The position numbers and the translations under genes were made by a program. This document shows positions 17,212 through 25,136 of a stretch of DNA of 64,000 nucleotides, one piece after another. This stretch comes from Candidatus Nitrotoga sp. M5 (GTDB taxonomy: Bacteria; Pseudomonadota; Gammaproteobacteria; Burkholderiales; Gallionellaceae), in assembly GCF_927904885.1 (NCBI RefSeq), contig NZ_CAKMNW010000004.1, positions 60,712 through 124,711 on the forward strand, given 5' to 3'. How positions within the stretch are numbered: the first letter of the stretch is position 1; every line of letters starts with the position of its first letter. The notes under the pieces were generated by a model. That model saw only the letters and a list, made by a program, of their open reading frames with translations. It was not told where the DNA came from and searched no databases.

Positions 17212-18555
17212 ATGAAACGCCTCTTCTGCATTATTGTTGTATTGCTGCTCTTACCGCTTGCCGCCTTTGCCAAGACGGTCGTGGTGGCAGGGATTGATGG
17301 TGCCATCAGCCCGGCCAGTGCAGCCTACTTTCTGCGCGCTTTAGACGAAGCGAAGCAGGCGCGAGCGGAGCTGTTGGTGCTCAGGCTCAATACGCCGGGC
17401 GGGCTCGACTCGGCCATGCGTGAGATGATTCAAGGCATTCTTGCCTCGCCGGTGCCGGTAGCTATTTTCGTTTCACCATCCGGTGCCCGGGCCGCTAGCG
17501 CAGGCACTTATCTCCTTTATGCCAGCCACATCGCCGCCATGGCACCGGGCACCAACCTGGGCGCCGCCACGCCAGTGGCAATTGGCATGGGCGGCGAAAC
17601 CAATAAACCCCCGGCGGCGGAAAAATCTACCGAAGGACAAGAACGCGCACCGCCCGCTAGTGCCATGGAGAAGAAGGCGGTGCATGATGCCGCTGCCTAC
17701 CTGCGCAGTCTTGCCCAATTGCGCGGCCGTAACGCCGAATGGGCAGAGAAGGCGGTACGTAAGGCAGAAAGCCTGTCTGCCGAAGAAGCAGTAAAACTGA
17801 AGGTGGTGGACTTCATCGCCACAGACCTGCCTGATTTTCTGAGCCGAGCCGACGGACGCAACGTTAGTCTGGCACAAGGCGAAACCAAGCTAACGCTCAC
17901 CAATGCCACCATTGTCACCATCGAACCCAACTGGCAGGAACAATTGCTGGCGGCAGTGGCTGATCCAAATATCGCACTGATTCTGATGTTGCTCGGCATC
18001 TATGGGCTGCTATTCGAGTTCTACACGCCGGGCTTCGGTGTGGCCGGTGTGATCGGCGCCATCAGTTTGCTGCTGGCCCTCTACGCGCTTGCCATGCTAC
18101 CGATCAACGCTGTCGGCGCCCTGCTCCTGCTGGTGGGTATTGTCCTCATGGCGGCAGAAGCCTTCGCCCCAAGCTTCGGCATATTGGGCATCGGCGGGAT
18201 CACAGCCTTTATTGCTGGTTCCCTGATGCTGATCGATGGCAACATCCCTGGTATGGAAATCTCGCTTAATTTCGTCGTGCCGCTGGCCATAACCAGTGCT
18301 TTGGTGCTGGCCAGCATTGGGGCCTTCGCACTGCGTTCACGGCAACGTCCGGCAGTCACAGGCACCGAAGCAATGCTAGGCAGCACGGCGGTGGTACTCG
18401 AAGATTTCGAGCACGAAGGCTGGGTGCAGGCTTTCGGCGAGCGTTGGCATGCGCGCAGCGAGACAGCTTTGATCCATGGTGCGCAGGTCAGGATTATGGC
18501 AGTGGAAGGGCTTACCTTGGTAGTTCAACCGGAACAAAAAGGAGAAAAATCATGA
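17212..18555 (+). CDS. NfeD-type membrane serine protease (ClpP class)
   Basis: 447 residues from the ATG at 17212, which opens a signal peptide (MKRLFCIIVVLLLLPLAAFA). The ClpP-like protease domain holds LRLNTPGG near residues 58-64, the catalytic serine in GARAASAGTY (S96) and the general-base lysine in KKAVHDAAAYL (K154/155). Four to five membrane helices follow (about 250-370), then a small C-terminal OB-fold NfeD domain. Long NfeD proteins cleave hydrophobic stomatin C-termini in the characterised archaeal pair. The next gene is a stomatin with a 4-base overlap, so the pair is intact here. Confidence 0.92.
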   Translation: MKRLFCIIVVLLLLPLAAFAKTVVVAGIDGAISPASAAYFLRALDEAKQARAELLVLRLNTPGGLDSAMREMIQGILASPVPVAIFVSPSGARAASAGTYLLYASHIAAMAPGTNLGAATPVAIGMGGETNKPPAAEKSTEGQERAPPASAMEKKAVHDAAAYLRSLAQLRGRNAEWAEKAVRKAESLSAEEAVKLKVVDFIATDLPDFLSRADGRNVSLAQGETKLTLTNATIVTIEPNWQEQLLAAVADPNIALILMLLGIYGLLFEFYTPGFGVAGVIGAISLLLALYALAMLPINAVGALLLLVGIVLMAAEAFAPSFGILGIGGITAFIAGSLMLIDGNIPGMEISLNFVVPLAITSALVLASIGAFALRSRQRPAVTGTEAMLGSTAVVLEDFEHEGWVQAFGERWHARSETALIHGAQVRIMAVEGLTLVVQPEQKGEKS

Positions 18556-19319
18556 TATTGGATTTTGGCTGGGGCGGCGCACTGCTGCTCATCATCGTTC
18601 TGGCGGCTGCAAGCGTCTTCCGTATTCTACGAGAGTACGAACGTGGTGTTGTCTTTCTGCTCGGCCGCTTTTGGAAAGTAAAAGGGCCGGGCATCATACT
18701 CATTGTGCCGGGCATTCAACAGATGATACGGGTGGATCTGCGTGTGATGGTGATGGATGTGCCGAGCCAGGACGTCATTTCTCGCGACAACGTTTCGGTG
18801 AAGGTGAACGCGGTGGTGTATTTCCGCGTCACCGACCCGGAGAAAGCGATTATCCAAGTACAGAACTATCACGAGGCTACCTCACAACTGGCACAGACCA
18901 CCTTGCGTTCTGTGCTCGGCAAACACGAATTGGATGACATGCTAGCCGAGCGCGAGCGCTTGAACATTGATATCCAGAAGATCCTGGATTTACAGACCGA
19001 CGCCTGGGGCATCAAGGTGGCAAACGTGGAGATCAAACATGTGGATATCGACGAGACAATGGTGCGCGCCATTGCCCGTCAAGCTGAGGCTGAGCGCGAG
19101 CGGCGCGCCAAGGTCATCCATGCCGAAGGTGAACTACAGGCTTCCGAAAAACTGCTCCAGGCCGCACAAGTGCTGGCACAGTCGCCGCAAGCGATGCAAC
19201 TCCGCTATCTGCAAACTCTCAATGCAATTGCTGGCGACAAGAGCAATACCATCGTCTTCCCGCTACCGATGGACCTGATCAATTCACAGTTCGGCCCACG
19301 ACGCGAACAGAGTGACTGA
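18552..19319 (+). CDS. Stomatin/slipin (SPFH domain protein)
   Basis: 255 residues. The ATG at 18552 overlaps the nfeD stop (ATGA) and has AAAGGAG just upstream. One N-terminal membrane helix (about 6-25) precedes the SPFH/band 7 domain: EYERGVVFLLGRFWKVKGPG, DVPSQDVISRDNVSVKVNAVVYFRV and VEIKHVDI. A coiled-coil tail (AIARQAEAERERRAKVIHAEGELQASEKL) is typical of slipins. It would oligomerise on the inner membrane and be processed or scaffolded by NfeD. Confidence 0.93.
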   Translation: MILDFGWGGALLLIIVLAAASVFRILREYERGVVFLLGRFWKVKGPGIILIVPGIQQMIRVDLRVMVMDVPSQDVISRDNVSVKVNAVVYFRVTDPEKAIIQVQNYHEATSQLAQTTLRSVLGKHELDDMLAERERLNIDIQKILDLQTDAWGIKVANVEIKHVDIDETMVRAIARQAEAERERRAKVIHAEGELQASEKLLQAAQVLAQSPQAMQLRYLQTLNAIAGDKSNTIVFPLPMDLINSQFGPRREQSD

Positions 19320-19418
19320 TGGTGCGCGATGTCAGGCTGAATCGCGCTGACGAACGTGCTCGGTAACATAAATATGGCTGGCTGCCTTTTCCTTCGGCCT
19401 AACCTTGCTGATCTCTAA

Positions 19419-19461
19419 GAATCCGCGTGGGCACAAAAACGTTTCCACCCTGCATGACTGT
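19419..19461. repeat. Solitary REP-like hairpin
   Basis: AATCCGCGTGGGCACAAAAA followed by CGTTTCCACCCTGCATGACTG. The block aligns with the RAYT-linked REP at 9938-9980, including the same lead and trailing bases. The stem GTGGGCAC / GTTTCCAC has two mismatches. There is no transposase beside it. Confidence 0.62.
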
Positions 19462-19498
19462 TGAGTTTTGAGAACGTTAAAACAAGACAGTCCAAAGC

Positions 19499-20800
19499 TT
19501 ATCCATTTTCCACCGTTTTGGGTGTTGAATTACTTGCCTCCAACGCTGGAAATTCCAATCCCTCAATCTCCTGCAACGACTTCCCAGCAATCCCCTGCAA
19601 ATCCCCATACATTCCCACCGTCGCCCCCATCACGCGCATAATCTGCTCTTCTCGCTTGGCCCATTGCTTCATGATGACTTTTCTTTCCTTGTCGAGGTCA
19701 TCCTGCATGGTGGAAAAAGCCTCAACGATGGCTTCAACGCGCTGGCGAAAACGCGGGCCGGTGAGATATTGGTAGACCATTTCGGTTTTGGTCTGCTGCC
19801 CTTCGGTGGACTGCCGTGCAAGCGCAAGCTCCAGCAATGACTGGCGCAAAATCATCGCTACCGGCAATGCCGCGCGAGGATGTGTTACCCAGACGCCTTC
19901 TACCATTTCAAAGGTTTCAACACCTTTCGGCAATACCTGGCTCACAATCACGGCGATTTCTGCCTTCGCGGTACGCTGGTCTCCGCGAAGTTTTACCAGC
20001 CAGCCATCGCTCCAGTTTTTGGTGCGCTTGAGTTCCCACAAAATGGTGCCACCGGAGTGGCCACCTGATCCAACAACACGGTGCAGCACATCCCCGCCAA
20101 ATTCACCTTTTGGTACTGGATCGATGGCATCGAATGGAAATTTGGTACGCAGCAAATTTTCCAGTTCGAGTTCTTGAACTTCACCTTGTAATTGTTGTGA
20201 TCCTTGCTCAGCCCGGCGCTTGAGATCTTCAATTTGTTTTTGCATCGCAGCAATGGTCTGCTCTTTTTCCATTACCTTCAGCTTCTGCTCATCTTCGGCA
20301 TCTTTTTTAGCTTGCGTACGAACGACGGTCAATCCGTCCTGCACCCGCTTTTCTACCGTGAGATCCAGTTCACGAGTAGCATCATCGAGCTCTCGCTGCT
20401 TCTTGATGAGTTCGGCTTGTGCTTTCTGCGCCTCGGCCAGTTTTCCATTGTTTGTTTTAAGCACCTCTTGCAATTCGGACAGTTCACGTGCCTTGTTATC
20501 CAGTTCGGCAGCACTGGCAAGTTTAGCTTTCCTGGCTTCCTCAGCAATAACGCGAGAGCGCTCTTCTTTCAACTGTGCCGCAACTTGATCGGCCACTTGA
20601 TCGTCGAGTTTGTGCTTGTCTACTTCTAGCTGCTTTTCCTTGTCGCGCATTGCCTGTTCGCGCTGTGCGATGTCACTGTCTTTTTGCGCCAGCTGTTGCT
20701 CAAATTGCTTGCGTGTCGCCGCGACCAGCGGTGCTGCCAATGATTCTGTGAGCTTGATCTCGATCTTACAACTTGGACAGGTGATGGTAGGTTCGGTCAT
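19499..20800 (-). CDS. DUF2130 domain protein
   Basis: 433 residues. An N-terminal CPSC pair (C8, C11) may be half a zinc ribbon. A very charged coiled coil fills residues about 28-215. The DUF2130 domain then shows KFPFDAIDPVPKGEFGGD, GTILWELKRTKNW and a D/E-x-K-like core reminiscent of restriction-endonuclease folds, plus GVETFEMVEGVWVTHP. The family has been proposed to be nuclease related on fold grounds; no activity is established to my knowledge. It is a single-gene unit converging on the stomatin gene. Confidence 0.85.
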   Translation of the reverse strand: MTEPTITCPSCKIEIKLTESLAAPLVAATRKQFEQQLAQKDSDIAQREQAMRDKEKQLEVDKHKLDDQVADQVAAQLKEERSRVIAEEARKAKLASAAELDNKARELSELQEVLKTNNGKLAEAQKAQAELIKKQRELDDATRELDLTVEKRVQDGLTVVRTQAKKDAEDEQKLKVMEKEQTIAAMQKQIEDLKRRAEQGSQQLQGEVQELELENLLRTKFPFDAIDPVPKGEFGGDVLHRVVGSGGHSGGTILWELKRTKNWSDGWLVKLRGDQRTAKAEIAVIVSQVLPKGVETFEMVEGVWVTHPRAALPVAMILRQSLLELALARQSTEGQQTKTEMVYQYLTGPRFRQRVEAIVEAFSTMQDDLDKERKVIMKQWAKREEQIMRVMGATVGMYGDLQGIAGKSLQEIEGLEFPALEASNSTPKTVENG

Positions 20801-21442
20801 GCTTCGCCCTTTCTGAATTTATTCATCATTTCACCAAATCTACCGACTGCTTCTCGGTCATCCAGCTCCAACTTTGGCATTGAATTTTTTACCACTTAAC
20901 GGTTTCCTTTAAGATTCTCCGATGGTACCCGTTCAGATTAGTTTGTCACCAATACGTTTGATGGGGTTATGTATCTCCCTTGCTAACCAGTTAGCGAAAC
21001 TGGATAGCAATATTCTTAATATCGCACATTGTTGCACCGCTTGCGATGATCGCACGCGATCTAAAAACCCAGAATCAACCGCTTCAATTCTTGCGACAGC
21101 GGAAAAAGAGTGTTTTGACATCGCCATAACGCCAAGACAACAGCTTACGCTGCTTACTCATGCGAGGTTCGATAGTGAGTAAAGTGTGACGAAATTTTTG
21201 CGTGATATGTACTAGAAAATCGTTTCGTTAAAACAATGATCAACAGACTGTTCGGCCTTATAGACGGCCAGCATTGGCACGGGAGAATTGGTTCGCCGTG
21301 AAGCCATTACCCAAGATGTACAACGCGAGCTCAATCACAAGTGACAATCAGTGTCATAGACACGCCAGAACTGATTCATTAATTACTTAAAAAAGTATAT
21401 TTTTTCTGATCAGTCAGTTAACACAGACATATAAGTATATTG
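20801..21442. other. Gap without a supported gene
   Basis: About 640 bases. The open frame 20922-21182 (plus) has no ribosome binding site and its sequence is not protein-like in any family I know. I see nothing else except AT-rich DNA leading into the IS110 remnant. Confidence 0.35.
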
Positions 21443-21799
21443 ATGCAGATTATTGATAAGTATTCGGATCTTCAGAAAGATAGGACCTTGCTCCAAAATA
21501 TTCCAGCAAGTATCCTGCAGGTGGGAGCAAAATACGCTCAGTGATAGACAATCATGATTTTGGCTCAGCGGAACAATTGGCGGCTTAATCTGGGACTCGT
21601 TCCAATGGAATCACAATCGGGTAGTTCGCTACTGGGGTGCGCTACAACACACGTCAAAGCTGTTTATGAACGCCTGCTTTCCCGAGGTAAGTCCAAGATG
21701 TCCTTCCTCGGTGCCGCAATGCGTAAGCGGGGGTATTTATGCTTTAGCATACTCAAAACTGAGCAGCCATATCAACACGATCAACTGATAAATGCTTGA
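21443..21799 (+). pseudogene. IS110-family transposase, C-terminal remnant
   Basis: Across three frame segments the DNA reads DRTLLQNIP, then DFGSAEQLAA, then LGLVPMESQSGSS and AVYERLLSRGKSKMSFLGAAMRK...LCFSILKTEQPYQHD. These are the ordered C-terminal motifs of IS110-type transposases (F.SAEQ.AAYLGL.P...QSG, RGK.K..ALGAAMRKL, L....PY). A one-base insertion near 21585 and stops at 21540-21545 break it, and about 40 residues are missing after QSGSS. The end lies two bases before the PEP-CTERM gene stop. Confidence 0.78.
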
Positions 21800-21801
21800 C
21801 T

Positions 21802-22611
21802 TTAAAAACGGTATTTACCGAGCTTACGCCTGCTGAATCCAAGTCCAGCTAGGCCGAGTCCGAAAAGGGCAAGGGTAGTAGGTTCAGGAACAGGAGCAGG
21901 TAGAGTAATTGTGGGGATTTTAGAAGCTGTGAAAACAACCATATCTTGCGTACTATTAGAAATACCGTCATTCAAATACGTGAGACTATAATTCCCTGTA
22001 TTGCTTGCTGTATTTAAGTTCTGTAGCCACGTGTCAGCCAAGATTCCATAGGTTGAAGCCGCTGTACCACTGTCTACCTTGAAGCCCGAGTTAGTCGTAT
22101 TGATGCGATAGAACCCACTTTCAGTATTCCCGTAAGTAATCGCCCATACGGCCAATTGAAAAGCTGCTGACTCATCCTTAGTGTCAACAATGCTATACAC
22201 TTGATTGGCCAACTGTCCCAATTGGTTCACTCTCGCAGTTCCATCTGGAGTTCCAGGACGCAAAGCACTCAATGTAGTGGCAAGTTCAGCTCCGGTCGCA
22301 ACATTGTATGTAACGCTGCCACCAATCAACCAATGGTAAATGTCTATGCACCATGTATTGAATTGGCCGGTAGCGGAGAAGTCATGTGTCTGATCTGCTG
22401 TCGTGAAACTGTCGCCGCCAATTCCAACGCCGACTAAATTTGTACCGGAGGATGGATTGGGAGCAATTTTACCGTTGTAATAGCCAACGGATCCACTGCC
22501 GAAGTTAGCTGAATTTGCATAGGTAACATCAATCGTTGTCGCCAAAGCTGAGTGGCTTCCCATCGCAAGACTTATTAAGCTGATTACCGCCAGGATTTGT
22601 TTAGATTTCAT
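21802..22611 (-). CDS. PEP-CTERM sorting-domain protein
   Basis: 269 residues from the ATG at 22611, chosen because AGGTG lies about eight bases upstream (a GTG at 22620 is the other option). The signal peptide runs to SALA. The middle is a beta-rich, Gly/Ser/Thr-rich secreted domain with a single WCIDIYHW region. The C-terminus carries the full sorting signal VPEPTTLALFGLGLAGLGF followed by SRRK. Exosortase and its partners normally process such proteins at the envelope, often with exopolysaccharide. No exosortase is encoded in this window. A sigma-54 promoter precedes the gene. Confidence 0.92.
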   Translation of the reverse strand: MKSKQILAVISLISLAMGSHSALATTIDVTYANSANFGSGSVGYYNGKIAPNPSSGTNLVGVGIGGDSFTTADQTHDFSATGQFNTWCIDIYHWLIGGSVTYNVATGAELATTLSALRPGTPDGTARVNQLGQLANQVYSIVDTKDESAAFQLAVWAITYGNTESGFYRINTTNSGFKVDSGTAASTYGILADTWLQNLNTASNTGNYSLTYLNDGISNSTQDMVVFTASKIPTITLPAPVPEPTTLALFGLGLAGLGFSRRKLGKYRF

Positions 22612-22650
22612 TATATTCACCTAAAATATTTATTGATCGTAACCTAGTTA

Positions 22651-22667
22651 AAGCATTTATCGTGCCA
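22651..22667 (-). promoter_or_regulatory. Sigma-54 (-24/-12) promoter of the PEP-CTERM gene
   Basis: On the minus strand the sequence is TGGCACGATAAATGCTT: GG and GC are separated by exactly ten bases, and TGGCACG is a perfect -24 element; the -12 element is ATGC in place of TTGC. It is 40 bases upstream of the chosen start, leaving an untranslated leader near 30 bases. PEP-CTERM genes under RpoN and the PrsK/PrsR system are described in related bacteria, which fits. Confidence 0.75.
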
Positions 22668-23033
22668 ATAAATAATACTTAAATATTTCATATTGTTATA
22701 AAATATTTAAATATATTTATATGACACAATGTAAAACTTTTCGACAAATCACCTTATCAACTTACCTGCCCTAAGCCCTATCCCTTTGTTACAGCACCAC
22801 AGGTTGGCCTGAATGAAAGAAGCTCGATATTTCACTCATGGTTAACCTGAAGGTAGACACGATATTTTTGGTCTTTTCAGTCGCAGCTAGCACTTAGCCT
22901 TACCATGGGTAAATCATCAGTCTGCGCAAGACTTATCACATCGAGTTACCATCCCGTTGCAATATCACCCGTAAGGTTTTATTGTTTGGACAGACTAATT
23001 CTCTATATTTGAAATATGTGACCTAGCCGATCA
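22668..23033. other. Divergent intergenic region
   Basis: About 365 bases between the PEP-CTERM promoter and the debranching-enzyme gene. AT-rich near 22690-22730. Enhancer-type sites for an RpoN activator would be expected here, but I could not identify a palindrome with confidence. Confidence 0.35.
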
Positions 23034-25136
23034 ATGCCTGTTTTTAAGAAGGAATTAAAATTGAGCTCACAAATGTCGTTGAACGTAATGAACGAGACAC
23101 ACCTTCATTTGGGACGGGGTGTTTGCGGAAATTTTGAACAGGCAGTTGAACGTGAATGGCTAGTCACCAACGGTATGGGGGGTTACGCTTCCGGCACAGT
23201 CGGCGACCTGAACACGCGCCGCTACCATGGCCTGCTCATGGCCGCCTTGACACCTCCAGCAGGGCGCACCTTGCTGGTAGCGAAGATGGATGTAACGGTG
23301 CGTTATGGAGGTAAAACCTATCCTCTCTTCTGCAACGAGTTTGTCGACGGTACGGTAACGCCGCACGGATACCTTCACCTCGAAACTTTTTTTATGGATG
23401 GCACCGTCCCAGTGTGGCATTACGCGCTGGCAGACGCGTTGATCGAAAAACGTGTGCTGATGGCACCTGGGCAGAACACCACCTATCTGCATTTCCGTAT
23501 ATTGCGTGCGAGCGATACGCTCGAACTCGAGCTGAAGCCATTGTGCACATACCGGGATTATCACAGCCACAGCCATGGGGATTGGGATATGCATATCAGC
23601 GAAATAAGAAATGGCTTTAAAGCACATGCATCCCAGAGCGCACGTTCCTACCGCATAATTTGCAATGGCGCCAAGTTTATCGCTGACCCCGCATGGTACT
23701 GGAATTTCAAACACCGAGTGGAGACCGTGCGCGGAATGGACGATAGCGAAGATTTATTCTGTCCGGGTCGTTTTACTCTGACTCTCGATGAAGGGCGGGA
23801 TACGACTTGTGTAATGTCCGCCGAATCGACTGCACCGAAAAAATTTGCTGTTATCAGTGCGCAAATTCACGAATCTTCGCAAGCGCTGTTGGCCGTGCTT
23901 CCCGCTGATGCGCCACACTGGATAAGACAGCTGGCACTGGCCACCGAGCAATTTATTGTCGATCGTTACCATGATGGTCGTCCGACAGGTAAAACCCTCA
24001 TCGCGGGATATCCCTGGTTCGGCGATTGGGGTCGCGACACCATGATCGCCTTGCCCGGTCTGACCTTGGCATTAAAGCGTTTTGATATGGCCGCCAGCAT
24101 CTTGCGCACGTTTGCTGCGCACATCAACGAAGGCATGTTGCCGAATCGCTTCCCTGACCATGGCGAAATGCCGGAATACAACACAGTCGATGCAACGTTG
24201 TGGTACTTCAACGCGGTGGATCAATACACCCGTCGCAGCGGCGATATCACTCTGGCAAAAGCGCTTTATCCGGTACTCGTCGATATCATCGCGTATCATC
24301 GAAAAGGCACTCGCTATGGTATCAAGGTCGATGTTCGGGATGGCTTGCTGGCTGCCGGTGAAGAAGGCACGCAACTTACCTGGATGGACGCTAAGATCGG
24401 TGATTGGGTAGTGACGCCGCGCATCGGCAAGGCTGTTGAAGTCAATGCGCTTTGGTACAACGCGCTGGCTATCATGGCCGATTTGAGTAAGCAGCTGGGT
24501 AGGAAAAAATTGGCAGGTGAATATTGCAAAGCGACGGCGCAAGTACGTTCAAGCTTTCAGCGTTTCTGGAATGACGAACAAAGTTATTTATATGATGTAA
24601 TCGACGGACCAGAAGGTGTTTCTGACTCCGATGAGCGCAAGCTCGATTCACGCCTGCGTCCTAACCAGATATTTGCAGTATCGTTACCCAATAGCCCCTT
24701 GAACAAGAAGCAGCAAAAGGCTGTCGTGGATGTATGCGCACGTGAGTTGTTGACCTCAAATGGATTACGTAGCCTGGCACCTGACCAGCACGGCTACGTG
24801 CCCTACTATCGAGGCAATCCATTGCAACGCGACGCGGCTTATCATCAGGGTACCGTTTGGGCCTGGCTAATCGGTCCGTTCGTGGATGCGCACTACCGCG
24901 TCTATCGCGATGCGGACAAGGCACGCTCTTTTCTTGAGCCGCTGGGGCTGCACCTTGGTGAGGCCTGTGTCGGCAGTGTCAGCGAGATATTCGATGCCGA
25001 ATCGCCATTCGCACCACGCGGTTGCTTTGCCCAGGCATGGAGTGTTTCGGAAGTACTACGCGCGTGGCTGGATTTGAATGATGGCGCACATAACCGGTTA
25101 ATGAATACCTCAATTGGAAAAGGAAAATCAAGATGA
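23034..25136 (+). CDS. Glycogen debranching enzyme-family protein (amylo-alpha-1,6-glucosidase type)
   Basis: 700 residues; the true start may be the ATG at 23073 (MSLNVMNETH), since none of the candidate starts has a clear ribosome binding site. The N-terminal beta domain has EWLVTNGMGGYASGTVGDLNTRRYHGLL, a strong signature of bacterial/archaeal GDE proteins. The C-terminal (alpha/alpha)6 barrel has AGYPWFGDWGRDTMIALPGL and PEYNTVDATLWYFNAV, where acidic residues supply the catalytic pair. It would hydrolyse alpha-1,6 branch points of glycogen-like glucans in the cytoplasm. Its stop overlaps the next glucosidase start by 4 bases. Confidence 0.9.
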   Translation: MPVFKKELKLSSQMSLNVMNETHLHLGRGVCGNFEQAVEREWLVTNGMGGYASGTVGDLNTRRYHGLLMAALTPPAGRTLLVAKMDVTVRYGGKTYPLFCNEFVDGTVTPHGYLHLETFFMDGTVPVWHYALADALIEKRVLMAPGQNTTYLHFRILRASDTLELELKPLCTYRDYHSHSHGDWDMHISEIRNGFKAHASQSARSYRIICNGAKFIADPAWYWNFKHRVETVRGMDDSEDLFCPGRFTLTLDEGRDTTCVMSAESTAPKKFAVISAQIHESSQALLAVLPADAPHWIRQLALATEQFIVDRYHDGRPTGKTLIAGYPWFGDWGRDTMIALPGLTLALKRFDMAASILRTFAAHINEGMLPNRFPDHGEMPEYNTVDATLWYFNAVDQYTRRSGDITLAKALYPVLVDIIAYHRKGTRYGIKVDVRDGLLAAGEEGTQLTWMDAKIGDWVVTPRIGKAVEVNALWYNALAIMADLSKQLGRKKLAGEYCKATAQVRSSFQRFWNDEQSYLYDVIDGPEGVSDSDERKLDSRLRPNQIFAVSLPNSPLNKKQQKAVVDVCARELLTSNGLRSLAPDQHGYVPYYRGNPLQRDAAYHQGTVWAWLIGPFVDAHYRVYRDADKARSFLEPLGLHLGEACVGSVSEIFDAESPFAPRGCFAQAWSVSEVLRAWLDLNDGAHNRLMNTSIGKGKSR

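Noticed and set aside
20922..21182. 86-residue plus-strand frame after the DUF2130 gene
   Set aside because: No start signal and no recognisable motif; a minus-strand frame covers the same bases.
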